Assembly: GCF_040813715.1 (NCBI RefSeq)
Contig: NZ_JBFOCH010000023.1
DNA length: 64,000 nucleotides
Source of the DNA: Mesorhizobium_K marinum
GTDB taxonomy: Bacteria > Pseudomonadota > Alphaproteobacteria > Rhizobiales > Rhizobiaceae
Direction: 5' to 3' (one strand)
The first letter of the stretch is position 1, and the number at the start of each line of letters is the position of its first letter. A program made the position numbers and the translations under genes. Below are positions 8,879 to 18,034 of this stretch, piece by piece. The notes under the pieces were generated by a model. It worked only from the letters and a program-made list of their open reading frames with translations. It was not told the origin of the DNA and searched no databases.

Positions 8879-9849
8879 GCGAGCACGGTCTGCAGGCGCT
8901 GCAGGTCGGAAAGTTGCGCCATCGTCGTCTCGTAGCCCACCCGGATCGCCTCGTCGGCGCGGTGGAACTCGGTCAGGCCGATGTGGCCGAGCCGGGGCTG
9001 CAGCGACAGGTCCGGCGGGTCGCCGGCAAGGCGCGCGCGCGATATGCGGTCCTGGATGATGTTGAACGCCTCGACCATGACGCCGGTCAGGCCGATGCGT
9101 GCTTCCTTCGACCGCGAGTCGGCGTTGAAGCGCGAGGCCGGCGTGGCATCCTGCTCGATCATCAGGTCGCCCGCGCTGTGCTTGATGACGGCGGCGCGCC
9201 CGAACAGGTCGTAGTGCAGGTTGACGGCGACGACGAGCGGTTGCTCGTGGGCTCGGCAGACCGATACCGGCACCGGGTTGACCAGCGCCCCGTCAACCAG
9301 CGCCCGCCCATTGGCCGAGATCGGCTCGAAGACGCCGGGCAGGGCATAGGACGCCCGCATGGCGGTGATCAGGAGGCCGCTCGACAGCCATATCTCATGA
9401 CCGGTGCGCAACTCCGAGGCGACGCAGACGAAGGGCTTCGGCAGGTCTTCGAACCGCGTACCGTTGAGATGCTGGCGCAGCTTGGCGTCGAGCTTCAGGC
9501 CGCCAAACAGGCCGTTGCCGCCGAAATTGATGTCGAGAAGTCCGAAGATGCGGCGCTTGGTCAGGCTGCGCGCGAATTCCTCGAGTTCATCGAGCTTGCC
9601 GGCCAGGTAGCAGCCGCCGACCAGCGCGCCGATCGAGGTGCCGGCGATCATCGAGACCTCGATGCCGGCCTCGTCAAGCGCCCGGAGAACCCCGATATGG
9701 GCCCATCCGCGCGCGCAGCCACCGCCGAGCGCAAGCGAGATGGCGGTCCGCTTGGGGGCTGCAGGATCGCCGACGCCGCCCGAAGACGACGGGCCGTTGG
9801 CTTCGCGCACGTCGGGCCTGCTGCGAAATGACGCCCAGTCGAGCATCAC
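8875..9849 (-). CDS. Patatin-like phospholipase family protein (RssA-like)
   Basis: A predicted serine lipid hydrolase with a Ser-Asp dyad. After about 30 low-complexity residues come the oxyanion glycine motif LALGGGCARGWAHIGVL, the nucleophile elbow AGTSIGALVG (G-x-S-x-G) and the Asp motif LVDGALVNPVP. Length (about 324 residues) fits the bacterial NTE/RssA subfamily. There is no signal peptide, so it is cytoplasmic or peripheral to the membrane. Met at 9849 and 9846 are both possible starts. It is the last gene of the leftward folE-hisI-patatin group, 105 bases after hisI. The substrate cannot be told from sequence. Confidence 0.88.
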   Translation of the reverse strand: MMLDWASFRSRPDVREANGPSSSGGVGDPAAPKRTAISLALGGGCARGWAHIGVLRALDEAGIEVSMIAGTSIGALVGGCYLAGKLDELEEFARSLTKRRIFGLLDINFGGNGLFGGLKLDAKLRQHLNGTRFEDLPKPFVCVASELRTGHEIWLSSGLLITAMRASYALPGVFEPISANGRALVDGALVNPVPVSVCRAHEQPLVVAVNLHYDLFGRAAVIKHSAGDLMIEQDATPASRFNADSRSKEARIGLTGVMVEAFNIIQDRISRARLAGDPPDLSLQPRLGHIGLTEFHRADEAIRVGYETTMAQLSDLQRLQTVLA

Positions 9850-9954
9850 GATCTCCGTGGTCCCGCGCCCAGCTTATCCGGGCGCCCGTATCGAAATGAT
9901 GAATCTTTGTGCGGGCAGGGTCAAATTAGGTTCACGTCGCGGTTTGGGTGAATG

Positions 9955-10389
9955 TCATGCGGCGGACGGCGGCGCGCTGCCGTCGATGGCAAGATAAGCG
10001 TTGCCGTCGCTGAACTCCACCGTCCGATAGAAACAGGAACGCCGCCCGGTGTGACAGGTTGCATCGTCGCCGGCGACATTTACACGCAGCCACACCGCAT
10101 CCTGGTCGCAGTCGGTGCGCATCTCGACAACGTGCTGGAAATTGCCGGATGTCTCGCCCTTCTTCCAGAGCGTCCGGCGCGAGCGCGACCAGTAGTGCGC
10201 GATGCCGGTCTCAAGCGTCAGGGCAAGAGCCTCGGAGTTCATGTGCGCGACCATCAGGACCGTGCCGTCGCCGGCGTCGGTCACCACCGCGGTCAGCAGG
10301 CCGGCGGCGTCGAAGCGGGGCGAAAAGGCGCGACCTTCCTCCAGCACCTTCTTGTCCGGCGAAGGGGTTACGAACTCGATTGGCGTCAT
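9955..10389 (-). CDS. hisI: Phosphoribosyl-AMP cyclohydrolase
   Basis: Opens the adenine ring of PR-AMP, the third step of histidine synthesis. The 144 residues include VLMVAHMNSEAL, YWSRSRRTLWKKGETSGNFQ, the metal-binding TDCDQDAVWL and CHTGRRSCFYR (zinc cysteines). This is a stand-alone HisI without the HisE domain, as usual in Alphaproteobacteria. ATG 10389 begins the conserved MTPIEF; the frame stays open to 10458, but those 23 residues have no family character. It lies 55 bases downstream of folE in the same direction. Confidence 0.94.
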   Translation of the reverse strand: MTPIEFVTPSPDKKVLEEGRAFSPRFDAAGLLTAVVTDAGDGTVLMVAHMNSEALALTLETGIAHYWSRSRRTLWKKGETSGNFQHVVEMRTDCDQDAVWLRVNVAGDDATCHTGRRSCFYRTVEFSDGNAYLAIDGSAPPSAA

Positions 10390-10444
10390 CGCTGCTTCCT
10401 GGCGCGTGGGGCAGGCCCGGCCGGTGGACGGCCGGACACGCGTG

Positions 10445-11083
10445 TCAGCTTCCGCCACCGGCCCGAACCATGGTGACGAACCGCACCTGCTCCTCGGGAT
10501 TGTCCTTGAAGCTGCCGGTGAAGGTCGAGGTGAGGGTGGTCGAGCCCTGCTTGCGGATACCCCGCATGGCCATGCACATGTGCTCGGCCTCGATCATGAC
10601 GGCCACGCCGCGCGGGTTGAGCACGTCCTGGATGACGCTGGCGACCTGGGCGGTCATCGCTTCCTGGGTCTGCAGGCGGTGGGCGAAGATGTCGACCACG
10701 CGCGCGATCTTCGACAGCCCGACCACCTTGCCGTCCGGCAGGTAGCCGACATGCGCCCTGCCGATGATCGGCACCATGTGGTGCTCGCAGTGCGAGTGGA
10801 ACTTGATGTCGCGCACGATGACGAGGTCGTCATAGCCGGCGACCTCTTCGAAGGTGCGCCCCAGTTCTTCGGCCGGACACATGTCGTAGCCGTTGAACAT
10901 CTCGCGATAGGCCTTGGCCACGCGCTGCGGCGTGTCGACAAGTCCCTCGCGGGTCGGATCGTCGCCGGTCCAGCGCAGCAGGACGCTCACCGCCGCCTCT
11001 ACCTCGGCCTGGGTCGGCCGGTCGGTCACCGGCTTCTCCATGTAGGCCGCGGGCGGCATGATTTTCTTGATGACGGCGTCCAT
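10445..11083 (-). CDS. folE: GTP cyclohydrolase I
   Basis: Converts GTP to 7,8-dihydroneopterin triphosphate, the first step of folate synthesis. The 212 residues hold the type IA motifs: TPQRVAKAYREMFNGY, DIKFHSHCEHHMVPIIG (zinc His/Cys ligands), VVGLSKIARVVDIFAHRLQ, the motif IEAEHMCMAMRGIRKQGS with the second zinc Cys, and a C-terminal Thr/Ser-rich part. Start ATG 11083 has GGGAGACACC just before it. It is the first gene of a leftward folE-hisI-patatin run, divergent from the iscU-like gene. Confidence 0.95.
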   Translation of the reverse strand: MDAVIKKIMPPAAYMEKPVTDRPTQAEVEAAVSVLLRWTGDDPTREGLVDTPQRVAKAYREMFNGYDMCPAEELGRTFEEVAGYDDLVIVRDIKFHSHCEHHMVPIIGRAHVGYLPDGKVVGLSKIARVVDIFAHRLQTQEAMTAQVASVIQDVLNPRGVAVMIEAEHMCMAMRGIRKQGSTTLTSTFTGSFKDNPEEQVRFVTMVRAGGGS

Positions 11084-11295
11084 AAGGTGTCTCCCGTAGT
11101 TCCCCGCGGAGGAGGAACGAGTTGAACGGATCACAGCCTTGCCTGGGATACGCCAACAGCTGCGAATCGCTGCCGCCCCTGAAGGCGTTGCCTTGTCGAG
11201 AGCGGAACCGGAGCATTATATATGCTCGGCTAGTGCGAAAGGAAGGTGCGTCTGCGGCATCCGGTTCCTGACGAGCGGCGACGGGACGAAAAAGA

Positions 11296-11742
11296 ATGAT
11301 CGACGACGTCTACAACGCGAAAATTCTTGGCTTTGCCGGCAACATCGCGCGGATCGGCCGGCTGGACCGCCCGGACGCGACCGCCACGGCGCATTCCAAG
11401 CTCTGCGGCTCCACGGTCACGATCGACCTAAAGATGGACGGAGACGTCGTCACGGACTTCGCCCATGAGGTGAAGGCCTGCGCGCTCGGCCAGGCCTCGT
11501 CCTCCATCATGGCGCAGCACGTGGTCGGCGCGTCCGCCGAGGAACTCCGGGCCGTTCGCGAGACCATGCGCAGGATGCTGAAGGAGAGCGGCGCGCCGCC
11601 GGAAGGTCGTTTCGCCGACCTGAAATACCTGGAGCCGGTGCGCGACTACAAGGCGCGCCACGCCTCGACGATGCTGACCTTCGACGCTGTCGTCGATGCT
11701 ATCGGCCAGATCGAGAAGAATCGGGCAGGGCAGGCGGCGTAG
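11296..11742 (+). CDS. IscU/NifU-like iron-sulfur scaffold family protein
   Basis: 148 residues of the IscU_N fold: N-terminal DVYNAKILGFAGNIARIGRL, first Cys in HSKLCGSTVTIDL, second in VKACALGQASSSIM. At the position of the third IscU cluster Cys the protein reads DYKARHAST, so that ligand is missing. This variant is usual for the alphaproteobacterial homologue next to folE, whose client proteins are unknown to me. It is divergent from folE, and its 3' end overlaps the convergent LysR gene by 44 bases. Confidence 0.85.
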   Translation: MIDDVYNAKILGFAGNIARIGRLDRPDATATAHSKLCGSTVTIDLKMDGDVVTDFAHEVKACALGQASSSIMAQHVVGASAEELRAVRETMRRMLKESGAPPEGRFADLKYLEPVRDYKARHASTMLTFDAVVDAIGQIEKNRAGQAA

Positions 11743-12640
11743 GTTTCCCGGTCCCAGTCCCCGCCTCCGAAAGCAACCAGTCGATGAATGCCTGCGCTGG
11801 CTCGCCCATGCGTTCGAAATCGGGGGCAACGAGCCAGTACGTTCCCAGGGGTATGGCAAGCTCGAACGGGCGGAGCAGCCGTCCTGCTTCCAGTTCGAGC
11901 GAGTCGAGAAGCGGGTCGCCCAGCGTAACGCCTTGTCCGAGCACCGCCGCACGCGTAGCCATCGCTCCGTCCGGGAACAGCGGCCCGCGCTGAGCCGCGA
12001 CGCCGACGACGCCCGCCGCCTGGAACCATTGGGGCCAGTAGTCGCGGTTCTCCAAGTGTAGCAGCGTGTAGTGCCCGAGGTCGGCTGGATCCTGCAAGGG
12101 CGGGCCGGAGGCCATCAGGGACGGCGCAATCAGCGGCGAGGCGCGACTGTCGAACAGGTATCGCGACTGCGTGCCCGGCCAGGACGACCGCGTGAAGCTG
12201 TGTCGAATCGCGAGTTCGTTGCCGGCTCGACGGAGATCGGCGACATTGGTGCCGACGTCGACCGAAACATCGACATCCGGCCTGATCGCATGAAAACGGT
12301 TGAGGCGCGGCAACAGCCAGGAATTGGCTAGAAACGGTTCCGTGCTGACCACGACCATGTCGGACGGCGGCCCGGCGATGATCTCCGTGATGCGCCGGTC
12401 AATTTCGTCAAAGCTCTGCGTGAGTTGCGACAGCAGCGCCTGCCCGGCGCCGGTCAGTTCGACATTGCGATGCAGGCGCGTGAAGAGCGGCCGGCCGACC
12501 AGTGTCTCCAGTTCCCTGATCTGCCGGCTGATCGCGGCTTGCGACACATAAAGTTCTTGGGCGGCCCGGCTGAAGCTCAAGTGCCTGCCGGCAGCCTCGA
12601 AGCTGCGCAATGCGGTCAGGGGCAACCGGCCGCGCTTCAT
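11699..12640 (-). CDS. LysR-family transcriptional regulator (GcvA-like)
   Basis: About 313 residues. The N-terminal winged helix-turn-helix reads LPLTALRSFEAAGRHLSFSRAAQEL and VSQAAISRQIRELE, followed by LFTRLHRNVELTGAG, then a periplasmic-binding-like effector domain. The start PLTALRSFEAAGRHLSF is typical of the GcvA/AmpR-like branch. ATG 12640 (MKRGRLPL) is preferred over 12658. A small gene with a strong ribosome site starts divergently at 12738, so the 97 bases between are the likely operator. The LLM oxidoreductase beyond it is on the same strand, upstream. The effector is unknown. Confidence 0.9.
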   Translation of the reverse strand: MKRGRLPLTALRSFEAAGRHLSFSRAAQELYVSQAAISRQIRELETLVGRPLFTRLHRNVELTGAGQALLSQLTQSFDEIDRRITEIIAGPPSDMVVVSTEPFLANSWLLPRLNRFHAIRPDVDVSVDVGTNVADLRRAGNELAIRHSFTRSSWPGTQSRYLFDSRASPLIAPSLMASGPPLQDPADLGHYTLLHLENRDYWPQWFQAAGVVGVAAQRGPLFPDGAMATRAAVLGQGVTLGDPLLDSLELEAGRLLRPFELAIPLGTYWLVAPDFERMGEPAQAFIDWLLSEAGTGTGKPTPPALPDSSRSGR

Positions 12641-12737
12641 CTTTTCGCATAACCTCAAGTCATCCGACGTCGAAATTATACTCGTTTGAAGCGAGGCGCC
12701 AGCCGCGGTCTACTCCTGCCAACAAGGAGATACGGCC

Positions 12738-12905
12738 ATGAACGACTACCTCGAAATCTTCAGCGACGTCGTCCTGCTCGCCACCTTCCAGCCGAGGCAT
12801 CGCGAACGGCATCCTTCGCCTCCGGCTATCGACGGCAGCGCGCGCGACCGGCAGCGGACGGTCACTGCCGCGGACAGGCGCTTCCGGGGTCGCATGGGCG
12901 CATGA
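12738..12905 (+). CDS. Possible 55-residue protein divergent from LysR
   Basis: ATG at 12738 follows an excellent ribosome site (AAGGAGA, 7 bases away) and opens a frame of 55 codons ending TGA at 12903-12905. It begins MNDYLEIFSDVVLLATF and becomes Arg/Asp-rich. Its position, divergent from a LysR gene, is that of a typical LysR target. It could also be the remnant of a longer gene cut by the LLM region. No known domain. Confidence 0.5.
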   Translation: MNDYLEIFSDVVLLATFQPRHRERHPSPPAIDGSARDRQRTVTAADRRFRGRMGA

Positions 12906-12926
12906 AGGGCATCTGCGGGCGGTGCG

Positions 12927-14145
12927 TCACGCCAGGAGGTCGCGCACCAGCGGCATGACGCGGGTTCCGTAGAGTTCGATGCTCTTCATCATGTGATCGT
13001 GCGGCAGCGTGCCCGACGAGTACTTCATGTCGAAGCGGTTGACGCCGAGCGCCTTGACGGTCTTCGCAATCTTCTTCGCAACCGTCTCCGGCGAGCCGAC
13101 GTAAAGCGAACCCATGTCGGCCTCGGCGTTGAAGCGGGCGATGCTGGTCGGCCCCCAGCCGCGCTCGCCGCCGATGCGGTCGTGGATCGCCTTGTAGCCC
13201 GGCCAAAGCTGTGCGCGGGCTTCTTCGTCGGTCTCCGCCACGTGCCCAGGCGAATGGACGCCCATCGGCAGGACCGGCTTCTGCAACTGGTCGGCGGCGC
13301 GGTGATAGAGATCGACGAACTGGCGGAAGCGCGCGGGGTCGCCACCGATGATGGCAAGCATCATCGGCAGTTCGTACTGCACAGCGCGCACCACCGATTC
13401 CGGGCTGCCGCCGACGCCGATCCAGGTTTTCAGGAGGCCGCCTTCGACCTGGGGGTAGACCAACTGATCCTTGAGGCCCGGATGGATCGAACCCTTCCAG
13501 GTCACCGGTCCCTGCTTGACGAGGGTCGAGAACAGGTCGAGCTTCTCGGAGAACAGCCGCTCGTAGTCGCCGAGCGAATAGCCGAAGAGCGGGAAGGATT
13601 CCGTGAACGAGCCGCGCCCGAGGATAACCTCGGCGCGACCGCTTGAGAGCGCGTCGAGCGTCGAAAAGCGCTGGAAGACGCGGATGGGGTCGTCCGAACT
13701 CAGCACAGTCACTGCAGAACCCAGATGAATGCGCTTGGTGCGCGAGGCGATGGCGGAGAGTACCACGTCTGGCGCGGAAACCGCAAAATCGTCGCGATGA
13801 TGCTCGCCGACGCCGATGAAGTCGATTCCGACCTCGTCGGCCAGGATGCCCTCCGCCACAACGTTGCGCAGCACCTCGGACTGCGACAGGAGCTTGCCGT
13901 CCTTGTCGACGGTCACGTCGCCGAAAGTGTCTAGTCCGANCGAGCACCACGTCGGGCGCGGAAACCGCAAAATCGTCGCGATGATGCTCGCCGACGCCGA
14001 TGAAGTCGATTCCGACCTCGTCGGCCAGGATGCCCTCCGCCACAACGTTGCGCAGCACCTCGGACTGCGACAGGAGCTTGCCGTCCTTGTCGACGGTCAC
14101 GTCGCCGAAAGTGTCTAGTCCGAGTTCTATGTGCTTGTCTGGCAT
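12927..14145 (-). CDS. LLM-class flavin-dependent oxidoreductase (frame broken by assembly join)
   Basis: A luciferase-like (F420/FMN-type) monooxygenase. It starts at ATG 14145 with IELGLDTFGDVTVDKDGK and ADEVGIDFIGVGEHHRDDF (the conserved G-E-H-H), and continues after the join with IASRTKRIHLGSAVTVLSSD, DPIRVFQRFSTLDALS and GRAEVILGRGSF. The N at 13940 separates two copies of 182 bases (offset 184), which shifts the frame. Removing one copy gives 1035 bases, 344 residues, a normal LLM length. Differences between the copies are synonymous (Ala-Pro-Asp-Val-Val-Leu in both). Substrate unknown. Confidence 0.9.
13758..14123. repeat. Assembly duplication around N at 13940 (in LLM gene)
   Basis: 13758-13939 and 13942-14123 are the same sequence (offset 184), with two synonymous mismatches at the outer end of the overlap. 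It is an uncollapsed contig overlap. Confidence 0.9.
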
Positions 14146-14238
14146 GGGCTTCGCTTCGGCTCGAATTCGAGATCGGGGCTTGGGAAGATGAGGCGCGACA
14201 CTTAGGTAAGGCGCGGTGGTCGATCAATCGGCCATGAA

Positions 14239-14637
14239 GTGAACAGTCTGTCGGCGAAGTTCAAGAAGGCACCGCGAAGTAACCAAGTGACCGAGCCTGC
14301 ACCCAGGAAACAGATTCGAAGCGCCGGCCGCAACTGGCCGGGTCCATGGCGCAAGACGCCCGGGCGCGTGCTCGGCACGTCGCTCGTCCGCGTCTACCAG
14401 CTGACGCTGTCGGGCTTCGTCGGTAACACCTGCCGGCACCTGCCGACCTGTTCGGAATATACGCATGAAGCCATCGCAAGGCACGGCCTGTGGGCCGGCG
14501 GCTGGCTCGGTCTGTTCAGGGTGATGCGTTGCGGCCCCTGGGGAACGCACGGGATCGACCGGGTCCCGGAGGCTTTTGATGGCCGGTACCGCTGGTTCAT
14601 GCCGTGGCGGTTGTGGTTGGTCGGGCGGCAAAGCTAG
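14239..14637 (+). CDS. yidD: Membrane protein insertion efficiency factor YidD
   Basis: A small protein that assists YidC-dependent membrane protein insertion, attached to the inner face of the membrane. The conserved DUF37 core is clear: RVYQLTLSGFVGNTCRHLPT, CSEYTHEAIARHG and MRCGPWGTHGIDRVPE. GTG 14239 gives 132 residues, longer than the usual 70-120, so a start inside the first 40 Arg/Lys-rich residues is possible. In related genomes yidD tends to lie beside the iscU-like gene; here LysR and LLM genes lie between them. Confidence 0.9.
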   Translation: MNSLSAKFKKAPRSNQVTEPAPRKQIRSAGRNWPGPWRKTPGRVLGTSLVRVYQLTLSGFVGNTCRHLPTCSEYTHEAIARHGLWAGGWLGLFRVMRCGPWGTHGIDRVPEAFDGRYRWFMPWRLWLVGRQS

Positions 14638-14671
14638 GCCGGCGCTACTCCCGTCTTGCAGCCGCCTCGAC

Positions 14672-15031
14672 CTAGTGGCTTCGCGCCATCATGCGAAGAG
14701 CCCGTTCCGAAGCGGGCTTCAATGACTTCCATTGGAGATAGGTCGTCTCGACGTCGAGATCGTCCGCCCAGGCCTGAGTCAGCACCGCGCGTTCGAGCCC
14801 GGTCGAAAGGCTCGACTTTCCTGCTTTCATCGGCCACTTCGACTTGGTTTCGGAGGGTACGACCAGCCCGCCTGCAACAGCTATGGCGTATTCGCACGAG
14901 TTCGGATCACAGTGTTCGTCGACCAACGCAACCAACGCAATGACGGACAGTGACACGAAGAGCCCCACGACTTCATGGTCGGCTGACTTTCGTACAAAAT
15001 AGGCTTTCAACGACAAAGGGACCGAACCCAA
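14672..15031 (-). CDS. Hypothetical protein with one possible membrane segment
   Basis: Up to 119 residues from a TTG at 15031; the true start is uncertain. A hydrophobic stretch (GLFVSLSVIALVALV) is followed by DEHCDPNSCEYAIAVAGG and a soluble helical tail (ETTYLQWKSLKPASERALRM). The amino-acid composition looks like protein rather than antisense noise, and no competing gene lies opposite. Local GC is lower than in neighbours. No family recognised. Confidence 0.4.
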   Translation of the reverse strand: MGSVPLSLKAYFVRKSADHEVVGLFVSLSVIALVALVDEHCDPNSCEYAIAVAGGLVVPSETKSKWPMKAGKSSLSTGLERAVLTQAWADDLDVETTYLQWKSLKPASERALRMMARSH

Positions 15032-15305
15032 AAATTTTTTGTGGTTGACGGGTGGAGCGCCATCAGGTCGGGAGCATGCTTTGATTTGGATTCCGAAAGC
15101 GCGCGCCGCGAGATTCCAATTCCCCTATATTAGCCATCTCGCTAACACAGTCCACCTGCGATGTGGCCAAAATTCAGGCGGACGAGGCGAGACTACAGCA
15201 GGGCTCGGTCCGTTCATGCTGTCATTGAACTTTTGCTTGTCGGGGGAGGCTCGGGCTGGCAGGTTCGCGACTCTATTGACGCGCACAGGAGAGGGAGGCC
15301 CGGAC

Positions 15306-15482
15306 ATGGCTCACAAGTTCGAGATCTGGAAGGACAAGAAAGGCGAGTTTCGCGTCCGCTTCAAGTACAACGAAGAGGTCATGTTCTCGACGGAAGGATA
15401 CACCTCCAAGGCGAGCGCGCAGAACGCCATCGACTCGATCAAGAAGAACGGCCCCAAGGCCGAGGTCGAAGACAACAGCTGA
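15306..15482 (+). CDS. DUF1508 (YegP-like) small protein
   Basis: 58 residues: MAHKFEIWKDKKGEFRVRF, then a beta-hairpin and SKASAQNAIDSIKKNGP, the signature of a single DUF1508/YegP domain (E. coli YegP has two). The family is a small cytoplasmic beta-alpha fold of unknown function. GAGAGGGAGG precedes the ATG. It lies upstream of thrS on the same strand, 159 bases apart. The 274 bases before it show no gene. Confidence 0.88.
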   Translation: MAHKFEIWKDKKGEFRVRFKYNEEVMFSTEGYTSKASAQNAIDSIKKNGPKAEVEDNS

Positions 15483-15641
15483 CGCCTGCGGCCGGCGCCT
15501 GGCCGGCTGGCAGAACGGACTTTACCCGCAGCGGCCCGGAGCTTATGAAGCGGCCGGCCGTTGCGTTGGCGACAGATTGCCCGGCGGCCAGATCCAAATC
15601 ACCACCCGCGCTCGTTTGCGGGACTGGATAGGAGCAGACGC

Positions 15642-17630
15642 TTGGCACAGGTATCCCTGAAATTCCCCGATGGTTCCGCGCGCGACTACGACGCCGCCTT
15701 GACTGGCGCCGCGCTGGCGGAATCGATCTCCAGATCGCTGGCGAAGAAGGCCGTTGCCTACACGATGGACGGCGTCCTGCGCGACCTGTCCGACGAACTC
15801 GGGCGGTCCGGCAGCATCGAGATCGTGACCCGCGACGACCCGCGCGCGCTGGAACTCATCCGCCACGACACGGCCCATGTGCTGGCCGAAGCGGTGCAGG
15901 AACTCTGGCCGGGCACGCAGGTGACGATCGGCCCCGTGATCGAGAACGGTTTCTACTACGACTTCGCCCGCAACGAGCCGTTCACGCCCGACGACTTTCC
16001 CGTCATCGAGAAGAAGATGCGGGAGATCATCGGGCGCAGCAGGCCGTTTACCAGGGAAGTGTGGGATCGCGACCGCGCCAGGAAGGTGTTCCGCGAGAAG
16101 GGCGAGGCCTACAAGGTCGAGCTGATCGACGCGATCCCCGAGGACCAGGACCTCAAGATCTATTTCCAGGGCGACTGGTTCGACCTCTGCCGGGGGCCGC
16201 ACATGGCTTCGACGGGCCAGATCGGTTCGGCGTTCAAGCTGATGAAGGTGGCCGGCGCCTACTGGCGCGGCGATAGCAACAACGCGATGCTGACGCGCAT
16301 CTACGGCACCGCCTGGGCCACTCAGGAACAGCTCGACAACTACCTGCACATGCTCGAGGAGGCCGAGAAGCGCGACCACCGCAGGCTCGGCCGCGAGATG
16401 GACCTGTTCCATTTCCAGGAAGAGGGGCCGGGCGTCGTGTTCTGGCACGCCAAGGGCTGGAAGATGTTCCAGAACCTGATCTCCTACATGCGCCGCCGCC
16501 TCGGCGACGACTACCAGGAGGTCAACGCGCCGCAGATCCTGGACAAGTCGCTGTGGGAGACGTCGGGCCACTGGGGCTGGTATCAGGAGAACATGTTCGC
16601 GGTTAAGTCCGCGCATGCCTTCACGCATCCCGACGATCCCGAGGCCGACCAGCGCATCTTCGCGCTGAAGCCGATGAACTGTCCGGGGCACGTGCAGATC
16701 TTCAAGCACGGGCTGAAGTCCTACCGCGACCTGCCGATCCGGCTCGCCGAGTTCGGCAACGTGCACCGCTACGAGGCGTCGGGCGCGCTGCACGGACTGA
16801 TGCGCGTGCGCGGCTTCACGCAGGACGACGCGCACGTGTTCTGCACCGAGGACCAGCTCGAGGCGGAGATCCTCAAGATCAACGACCTGATGATGTCGGT
16901 CTATGCCGATTTCGGCTTCGACGAGGTCGTGGTCAAGCTGGCCACCCGCCCCGAGAAGCGCGTCGGCACCGATGCTGCCTGGGATCACGCCGAGGACATC
17001 CTGCGGCGCGCGCTCGACCGCATGGCGCGCGAGGACAGCCGCATCAAGACCGGGATCAACGAGGGCGAGGGCACCTTCTACGGCCCGAAGTTCGAGTACA
17101 CTCTGAAGGACGCCATCGGCCGCGAATGGCAGTGCGGCACGACGCAGGTCGACTTCAACCTGCCCGAGCGGTTCGGCGCCTTCTACATCGGCTCGGATTC
17201 TGAGAAGAAGCAGCCGGTCATGGTGCATCGCGCGATCGCCGGCTCGCTCGAGCGCTTCCTCGGCATCCTGATCGAGAGCCATGCCGGCCAGATGCCGCTA
17301 TGGTTCGCGCCGGTGCAGGCCGTGGTGACGACGATCACCTCGGATGCCGACGACTACGCGCGCGAGGTCGCCTCGAAGCTGAAGGCTGCCGGGCTGGGCG
17401 TCGAGACGGACCTGCGCAACGAGAAGATCAACTACAAGGTTCGCGAGCACAGCCTTGCCAAGGTGCCCGTGATCCTCGTCTGCGGCAAGCGCGAGGCGGA
17501 GGAGGGAACCGTCAACCTGCGCCGCCTGGGTTCGCGCGACCAGCAGTCGATGACGTTGGACGCGGCGATCGCAGCGCTTGTCGACGAGGCCACGCCGCCC
17601 GACGTCAGGCGAAACCGCGCCGGCAATTGA
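15642..17630 (+). CDS. thrS: Threonyl-tRNA synthetase
   Basis: Charges tRNA-Thr. 662 residues from a TTG start (AGGAGC 6 bases upstream) that begins AQVSLKFPDGSARDYDAAL. It has a TGS domain (about 1-65), the editing domain with HDTAHVLAEAVQELWPG and DWFDLCRGPHM, the class II catalytic core with MNCPGHVQIFKHGLKSYRDL (zinc Cys), RYEASGALHGLMRVRGFTQD (motif 2) and QPVMVHRAIAGSLERFLGIL (motif 3), and a C-terminal anticodon-binding domain. The upstream open frame has no TGS character. Confidence 0.96.
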   Translation: MAQVSLKFPDGSARDYDAALTGAALAESISRSLAKKAVAYTMDGVLRDLSDELGRSGSIEIVTRDDPRALELIRHDTAHVLAEAVQELWPGTQVTIGPVIENGFYYDFARNEPFTPDDFPVIEKKMREIIGRSRPFTREVWDRDRARKVFREKGEAYKVELIDAIPEDQDLKIYFQGDWFDLCRGPHMASTGQIGSAFKLMKVAGAYWRGDSNNAMLTRIYGTAWATQEQLDNYLHMLEEAEKRDHRRLGREMDLFHFQEEGPGVVFWHAKGWKMFQNLISYMRRRLGDDYQEVNAPQILDKSLWETSGHWGWYQENMFAVKSAHAFTHPDDPEADQRIFALKPMNCPGHVQIFKHGLKSYRDLPIRLAEFGNVHRYEASGALHGLMRVRGFTQDDAHVFCTEDQLEAEILKINDLMMSVYADFGFDEVVVKLATRPEKRVGTDAAWDHAEDILRRALDRMAREDSRIKTGINEGEGTFYGPKFEYTLKDAIGREWQCGTTQVDFNLPERFGAFYIGSDSEKKQPVMVHRAIAGSLERFLGILIESHAGQMPLWFAPVQAVVTTITSDADDYAREVASKLKAAGLGVETDLRNEKINYKVREHSLAKVPVILVCGKREAEEGTVNLRRLGSRDQQSMTLDAAIAALVDEATPPDVRRNRAGN

Positions 17631-17631
17631 C

Positions 17632-17653
17632 GGAACGCGCCAGGGCGCGTTCC
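17632..17653. terminator. Strong hairpin after thrS, between convergent genes
   Basis: GGAACGCGCC (17632-17641) and GGCGCGTTCC (17644-17653) are perfect 10-base inverted repeats starting two bases after the thrS stop. There is no T-run on either side, so it may be an mRNA 3' stabiliser or a weak bidirectional terminator. Confidence 0.5.
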
Positions 17654-17669
17654 ACCCACGGCGCAGGCG

Positions 17670-17960
17670 TCAGCAGCCTGTGCCGTACTGCTGCGGGCGG
17701 CACCTGGGCTTCAACACCGGCACCTCGATGCGGGGCTGGCGCTGGATCGCCAGGCTGTCGAGCTCGCGATTGAGCTGCTGGCGCTGCTGGAAGTTCTCCC
17801 GCTGCCTCTGGCTTTGCAGCGTCTGGTAGTCGCCGGGACGGAGCTGCGGCACGATCAGCTTGGTGTCGTTTGCCAAAGCGGATCCTGCCGCAAGCAGCGC
17901 GAGCGTCAGCGCGGCTGCTGTAGGCAAACGGCGTCGAACCTGTTGCGTGTATCCGGTCAT
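17670..17960 (-). CDS. Small secreted Gln/Arg-rich protein
   Basis: 96 residues with a clear signal peptide (basic start, TAAALTLALLAAGSALA, cleavage before NDTKL). The mature part (VPQLRPGDYQTLQSQRQREN) is Gln/Arg-rich and predicted helical, ending in PVLKPRCRPQQYGTGC with two Cys that could form a disulfide. It is convergent with thrS. Periplasmic location is predicted; function is unknown. Confidence 0.75.
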   Translation of the reverse strand: MTGYTQQVRRRLPTAAALTLALLAAGSALANDTKLIVPQLRPGDYQTLQSQRQRENFQQRQQLNRELDSLAIQRQPRIEVPVLKPRCRPQQYGTGC

Positions 17961-18034
17961 GTCGCTCAGGTAATGCGCCTCGGGTCAAAACCCAAGAGGT
18001 GCCCGATCGGCCGTCGGGCCGCGCCTCGCCCAGC

